A stretch of DNA of 64,000 nucleotides from the NCBI RefSeq assembly GCF_000517385.1, contig NZ_BAUW01000002.1, positions 62,001-126,000 on the forward strand. Direction: 5' to 3'. Shown here piece after piece: positions 60,370-64,000 of this stretch (its first letter is position 1; each line of letters begins with the position of its first letter). The stretch is from Mesobacillus boroniphilus JCM 21738. Its GTDB lineage: Bacteria; Bacillota; Bacilli; Bacillales; Cytobacillaceae. Below the pieces are notes generated by a model. That model did not search any database. It was not told the origin of the DNA and saw nothing but the letters and a program-made list of their open reading frames with translations. A program made the position numbers and the translations under genes.

Positions 60370-61321
60370 ATGTGGTCAATAATAGAACAAATTTTTCCTT
60401 ACGCGATTATCTTTACAATTCCTCTTCTTATTACGGCACTAGGCGGACTTTTTAGTGAAAGAAGCGGTATTGTTAATATTGCCCTCGAGGGTTTAATGGT
60501 CATCGGTGCCTTCTCTGGCGCTCTGTCAATCCATTACCTGAGCGGCGTATTGGACAACCACACATTGGTACTCTGGCTTGGAATGCTGGCTGCTGTACTT
60601 GCTGGAATAGTTTTCTCCATCTTGCATGCGTTTGCGAGCATTAATTTGAATGCGAACCAAATCATCAGTGGTACGGCAATCAACATGATTGCCACTGCCC
60701 TGACCGTGTTCCTTGCACGCAATATCACTGGAAGTGGAAACATTAGGATCTCAAGCGGTTTTTCACCATCAAATGTTCCTTTTCTATCTGATATTCCAGT
60801 GATTGGAGATCTATTTTTCACAAAAACATATCCTACAACATGGTTTGTATTAGCTATTCTTTTCGTAAGTTCATTCATTTTATATAAAACAAGGTTTGGA
60901 CTTCGTTTAAGATCATGTGGTGAATTCCCTCAGGCTGCTGAAGCAGCAGGAATCAATGTCAGGAAAGTCCGTTACAGCGGGGTACTGATCTCTGGAGCTT
61001 TCGCTGGATTGGGCGGAGCTGATTATTGTCACGCAGTCAGGTGAATTCACAGGGACAGTTGCAGGTCTGGGCTTCCTTGCACTTGCTTCCTTGATTTTTG
61101 GTCAGTGGAAACCGCTAGGTGTGCTGGCAGCGACATTATTCTTTGGATTTGCCAGTACGATTGCTAACGTCTCTCAAGTAATTCCTGAGTTGGCTGTTAT
61201 TCCACCAATCTTGTTGAAAATTTTCCCATACGTAGTAACGCTAATCGCCCTTGTTATATTCTCCAAGTCAACACAAGCACCAAAGGCGGTTGGAGAAACT
61301 TTTGACAGTGGAAAACGCTAA
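60370..61321 (+). CDS. nupQ: Nucleoside ABC transporter permease, frameshifted
   Basis: The second BPD_transp_2 permease (IFTIPLLITALGGLFSERSGIVNIALEGLMVIGAFSGAL; INLNANQIISGTAINMIATALTVFLARNITG). The frame breaks near 61022: the first frame stops at 61044 and the remainder (VTQSGEFTGTVAGLGFLALASLIFGQWKPLGVLAATLFFGFA) continues one base forward, meaning one extra base or two lost in GCTGATTATTG. About 316 residues repaired. ATG 60370 lies just after nupP. A terminator follows. Confidence 0.92.
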
Positions 61322-61335
61322 ACCTGTATATTGTT

Positions 61336-61370
61336 AAAAGAGGTACCTGCTCAAGGTGCCTCTTTTATTT
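61336..61370 (+). terminator. Intrinsic terminator after nupQ
   Basis: Stem AAAAGAGGTACC / GGTGCCTCTTTT (one U-G pair), then ATTT. Confidence 0.88.
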
Positions 61371-61511
61371 CATCACTTTCATTTCTTGATTATATAACTC
61401 ACGGATAAAATATCATGAGAAATTGTATATTCATTTTAGAATAAATCTTCCATATGTGTTAATATAAAGGAAAAGATTTCTAAAAAATAATATCGTCAAG
61501 AGGGCATGCAT

Positions 61512-62599
61512 ATGAAACTTTCATTATATATGGATGATCGTGAAACAGAAAAAATTTTTCTTATTTACGCTGGATATTCTTGTTGGTTGGGATTATGATA
61601 TTTTATTATCCCCCTCTGGCGGATAGGCTTAATTTCACTAAAGAAACGTTTCCCTTATTGTTGGCGATAGGATTTGTCTATATGACTGTGACTCAGGTTG
61701 CTTTGATTAAAATGCCTGCGGGAAACGAGTATTTCAATTTGCTTACGAAAGCCGGAATCGTATTTGATTATATTGCGCTGATGTGGCTTCTTGCCTTGAC
61801 GAACGGAGTTTTGTCGCCGCTTTTTCCGATTGCTTACTTGGTTGTCATGCATGCGACTATTTACTGGAGGACAAAAGGGGCAATTTTATCCTCGATTTCG
61901 TTGACAGCAGGATACTCAACTATTTTTGCTGTACAGGCTCAATTCGACTTTAATACAACCTTTGTCTTCATTTTAAATCTAGTTTTCATTTGGATCATCG
62001 GTGTGTTTGGGTCCTTAATTGTCATTCGTGAAAGAAAGCATTTGAAACAGAAGGAAATCTTTCATGAATTGATGTTCACTGATTACTTAACAGGCTTATA
62101 CAATCATCGGCATTTCCAGGAACAACTAAGAATTATGACGAGGGCACGGCAAAACTTCTTGCTTGTCATGGGAGATATCGATCACTTTAAGCAAATCAAT
62201 GACCAGTTTGGCCATTTGATTGGAGATGAAATCTTAAAAAATCTAGGTGGTATTTTTCGGGACCTCGCCGAAGATTACGATGCACAGGCCTTCCGTTATG
62301 GTGGAGAAGAGTTCGCATTTCTATTGCCGTCCATCGAGGAAACCAGGCAAATTAGTTTTTTTGATGACCTATATGGAAGGTTATCATCTGAGAAATTCAG
62401 TAAAGAATGCCTTAGTGTCACAATGAGCTTTGGGATCGCTTCTTCAAAGAGTGGGATTTTGCCAGATAAACTTCTTGGTTATGCGGACCAGCTTTTGTAC
62501 AGCGCAAAGGCAAATGGAAAAAATCAGGTGAAATTTGAATCACGATATACATATTATTATTCGAAAGCTAAAGAAGAAATAGCTGCTTCAAAGCAATAA
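61512..62599 (+). CDS. Membrane GGDEF diguanylate cyclase, frameshifted at the 5' end
   Basis: It starts at ATG 61512 after AAGAGGG. The first codons read MKLSLYMDDRETEK; one base is missing in the A/T run near 61552, after which WIFLLVGIMIFYYPPL continues. Five or so membrane helices (to about residue 175) precede a GGDEF domain with LTGLYNHRHFQEQL, GDIDHFKQINDQFGHLIGDEIL and the active-site RYGGEEFAFLLP. The conserved GGEEF argues for active c-di-GMP synthesis. No sensory domain other than the membrane part is seen. About 362 residues repaired. I do not recognise a gene name. Confidence 0.86.
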
Positions 62600-62626
62600 A
62601 AGCTTCCTAATTGGGAAGCTTTTGCC
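62598..62626 (+). terminator. Intrinsic terminator after the GGDEF gene
   Basis: A 10-bp stem AAAAGCTTCC / GGAAGCTTTT with a 6-base loop. Starts within the stop codon of the gene. Confidence 0.82.
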
Positions 62627-62644
62627 GTATTCGCTGCCAATTCC

Positions 62645-62674
62645 TTGAATTAGCCTGAATGTCAAAGGTATAGT
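62645..62674 (+). promoter_or_regulatory. Possible promoter for ymfF
   Basis: TTGAAT (62645-62650) and TATAGT (62669-62674) spaced by 18 bases, after the preceding terminator and about 140 bases before ymfF. Confidence 0.5.
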
Positions 62675-62811
62675 TAGAGTATATTTATTGGAATATTAAA
62701 TAGAGATTTCACAACGTATACATAACAAGGAAGAATGTTTTATTTTCATCAATGATGTGAAGAAGAATGTTTGTAAGCAAGTCCTGGTGTTATAAATAAA
62801 GGAGGATCTCA

Positions 62812-64000
62812 ATGGCTGTCATTTCAGAAAGTATCAAGGATATGAAAGGCTACAAGCTCCATATTGTCAAAACCGAAAAATTCAAGACGAATACAATTGT
62901 TTGGAAGATGAAGGCACCGCTTACCAGTGATGATGTAACGAAACGGGCACTGCTTCCGTACGTGCTCCAAAGCAGCTCCAAGGCTTACCCTACCACTTCA
63001 AAGTTTCGTTCCAATCTTGATGAGCTTTATGGTACAAATTTATATGTTGATGTTTCAAAAAAGGGAGAATATCAGGTCCTCAGTTTTTCATTGGAAATTG
63101 CTAATGAAAAGTTTTTAAGTGACCGTGATCCTTTACTGAAAAAAGGAATGCAATTAATGGCGGAAATATTGGTGAATCCGCTTGCAGACAATGAAGCATT
63201 TGACAAAGAAACTGTCGAAAAGGAAAAACGAACGTTAAAGCAGCGTATCCAGGCTGTCTATGATGATAAAATGAGATATTCGAATTTCAGACTCATCCAG
63301 GAAATGTGCAAGGATGAACCATATGCGCTCCATGTCAATGGGGAGATTGACCACATTCCGCAAATCGATGAGAAGAATCTTTATGAATACTATAAAAAAG
63401 CCTTTGCTGAAGATGAGCTTGACTTGTTCATTATCGGGGATGTTGAGGAGACAGAAGTCCAGACTATTGCCCAAGAACTCCTGCAATTTAACGAGCGCAC
63501 ACCGAAATTTGTTGAGCCTGCTAAAGATGCTCATGTCGAAGAGGAAATTGTCAAGGATCAGGAGGATGTCAAACAAGGGAAGCTGAATATAGGCTACAGA
63601 ACAAATGTATTTTATGGTGATGACGATTATTATGCTCTCCAGGTTTTCAACGGGATTTTCGGAGGCTTTTCACATTCCAAGCTTTTCTTGAATGTCCGGG
63701 AGAAAAATAGCCTTGCCTATTATGTCGCAAGCCGTCTTGAAAGCCATAAAGGTTTGATGATGGTTATGTCAGGCATTGAATTTGAAAATTTCGAGCTGGC
63801 TGTAAAAATAATTCGTGAACAGATGGAAGCAATGCAAGCAGGCGATTTTACAGACCAGGAAATCGAACAGACAAAGGCAGTGATTGAAAACCAAATGCTT
63901 GAAACAATGGATACAGCAAGAGGATGGTAGAGGTCCTGTACCATAATGTTGTTTCTGGACAAAATGTCAGCCTCGATGACTGGCTTCAAGGCATGAGTAA
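62812..64000 (+). CDS. ymfF: M16-like protein YmfF, 3' partial, frameshifted
   Basis: An insulinase-family fold protein (FKTNTIVWKMKAPLTSDDVTKRALLPYVLQSSSKAYPTTSKFRSNLDELYGTNLYVDVSKKGEYQVLSFSLEIAN). The HxxEH zinc motif is absent at the expected place, so it is a non-catalytic partner; its paralogue YmfH, expected next, carries the motif. The pair is tied to EF-P 5-aminopentanol modification in B. subtilis. The frame breaks near 63923 (GGATGG, expected GGAATGG), continuing MVEVLYHNVVSGQNVSLDDWLQGMS to the window edge. Strong AGGAGG. Confidence 0.9.

Overview
The window is one strand-coherent stretch of a low-to-moderate G+C Bacillaceae chromosome. Every gene reads on the + strand. Gene order follows the Bacillus fla/che to nup region: fliY-cheY-fliZPQR-flhBAFG-cheBAWCD-sigD-swrB, rpsB-tsf-pyrH-frr, uppS-cdsA-dxr-rasP-proS-polC, rimP-nusA-rnpM-ylxQ-infB-ylxP-rbfA-truB-ribF, rpsO-pnp, ylxY-mlpA-ymxH-dpaAB-asd-dapGA, rnjB-tepA-ylzJ-spoIIIE, ymfC, a nucleoside ABC transporter, a diguanylate cyclase and ymfF. 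Sporulation genes (dpaAB, spoIIIE, ymxH), PolC and SigD point to an endospore-forming, motile member of Bacillus sensu lato. I cannot name the species.

Layout: 1-16.9 kb holds the flagellar export apparatus, the chemotaxis signalling core and sigma-D, packed with short overlaps. A FapA/DUF342 gene and a small unknown gene sit between sigD and swrB. 17-20.2 kb holds translation and nucleotide genes separated by clean terminators. 20.6-30.4 kb holds the isoprenoid and phospholipid steps, the RasP protease, a 5'-truncated proS and polC. 30.4-41.2 kb holds the nusA-infB operon and RNA and translation factors. 41.5-49.9 kb holds dipicolinate and diaminopimelate synthesis. 50.3-55.3 kb holds an internally deleted rnjB and the SpoIIIE translocase. 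55.5-61.3 kb holds a GntR regulator and a purine-nucleoside-type importer. The rest is a membrane GGDEF protein and the start of ymfF.

The dominant oddity is damage. I count 23 one- or two-base indels in 19 genes, nearly all single-base losses from short homopolymers or doublets. They hit essential genes such as polC (three times), cdsA (two compensating shifts), uppS and asd. In each case the family protein continues immediately in another frame. Two larger losses remove the catalytic N-terminal half of proS and the metallo-beta-lactamase core of rnjB. The simplest reading is an unpolished long-read or low-coverage assembly, not real gene decay. I annotated shifted genes as single loci with the repaired reading path.

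Non-coding points of interest are three copies of a structured intergenic repeat (upstream of pnp, asd and nupO), a 52-bp imperfect tandem repeat before rnjB, a near-perfect palindrome before the GntR gene, and two promoters followed at once by intrinsic-terminator hairpins (before rimP-nusA and before spoIIIE). I found no rRNA, tRNA, CRISPR array, insertion sequence or prophage, and no convincing new multi-gene system.
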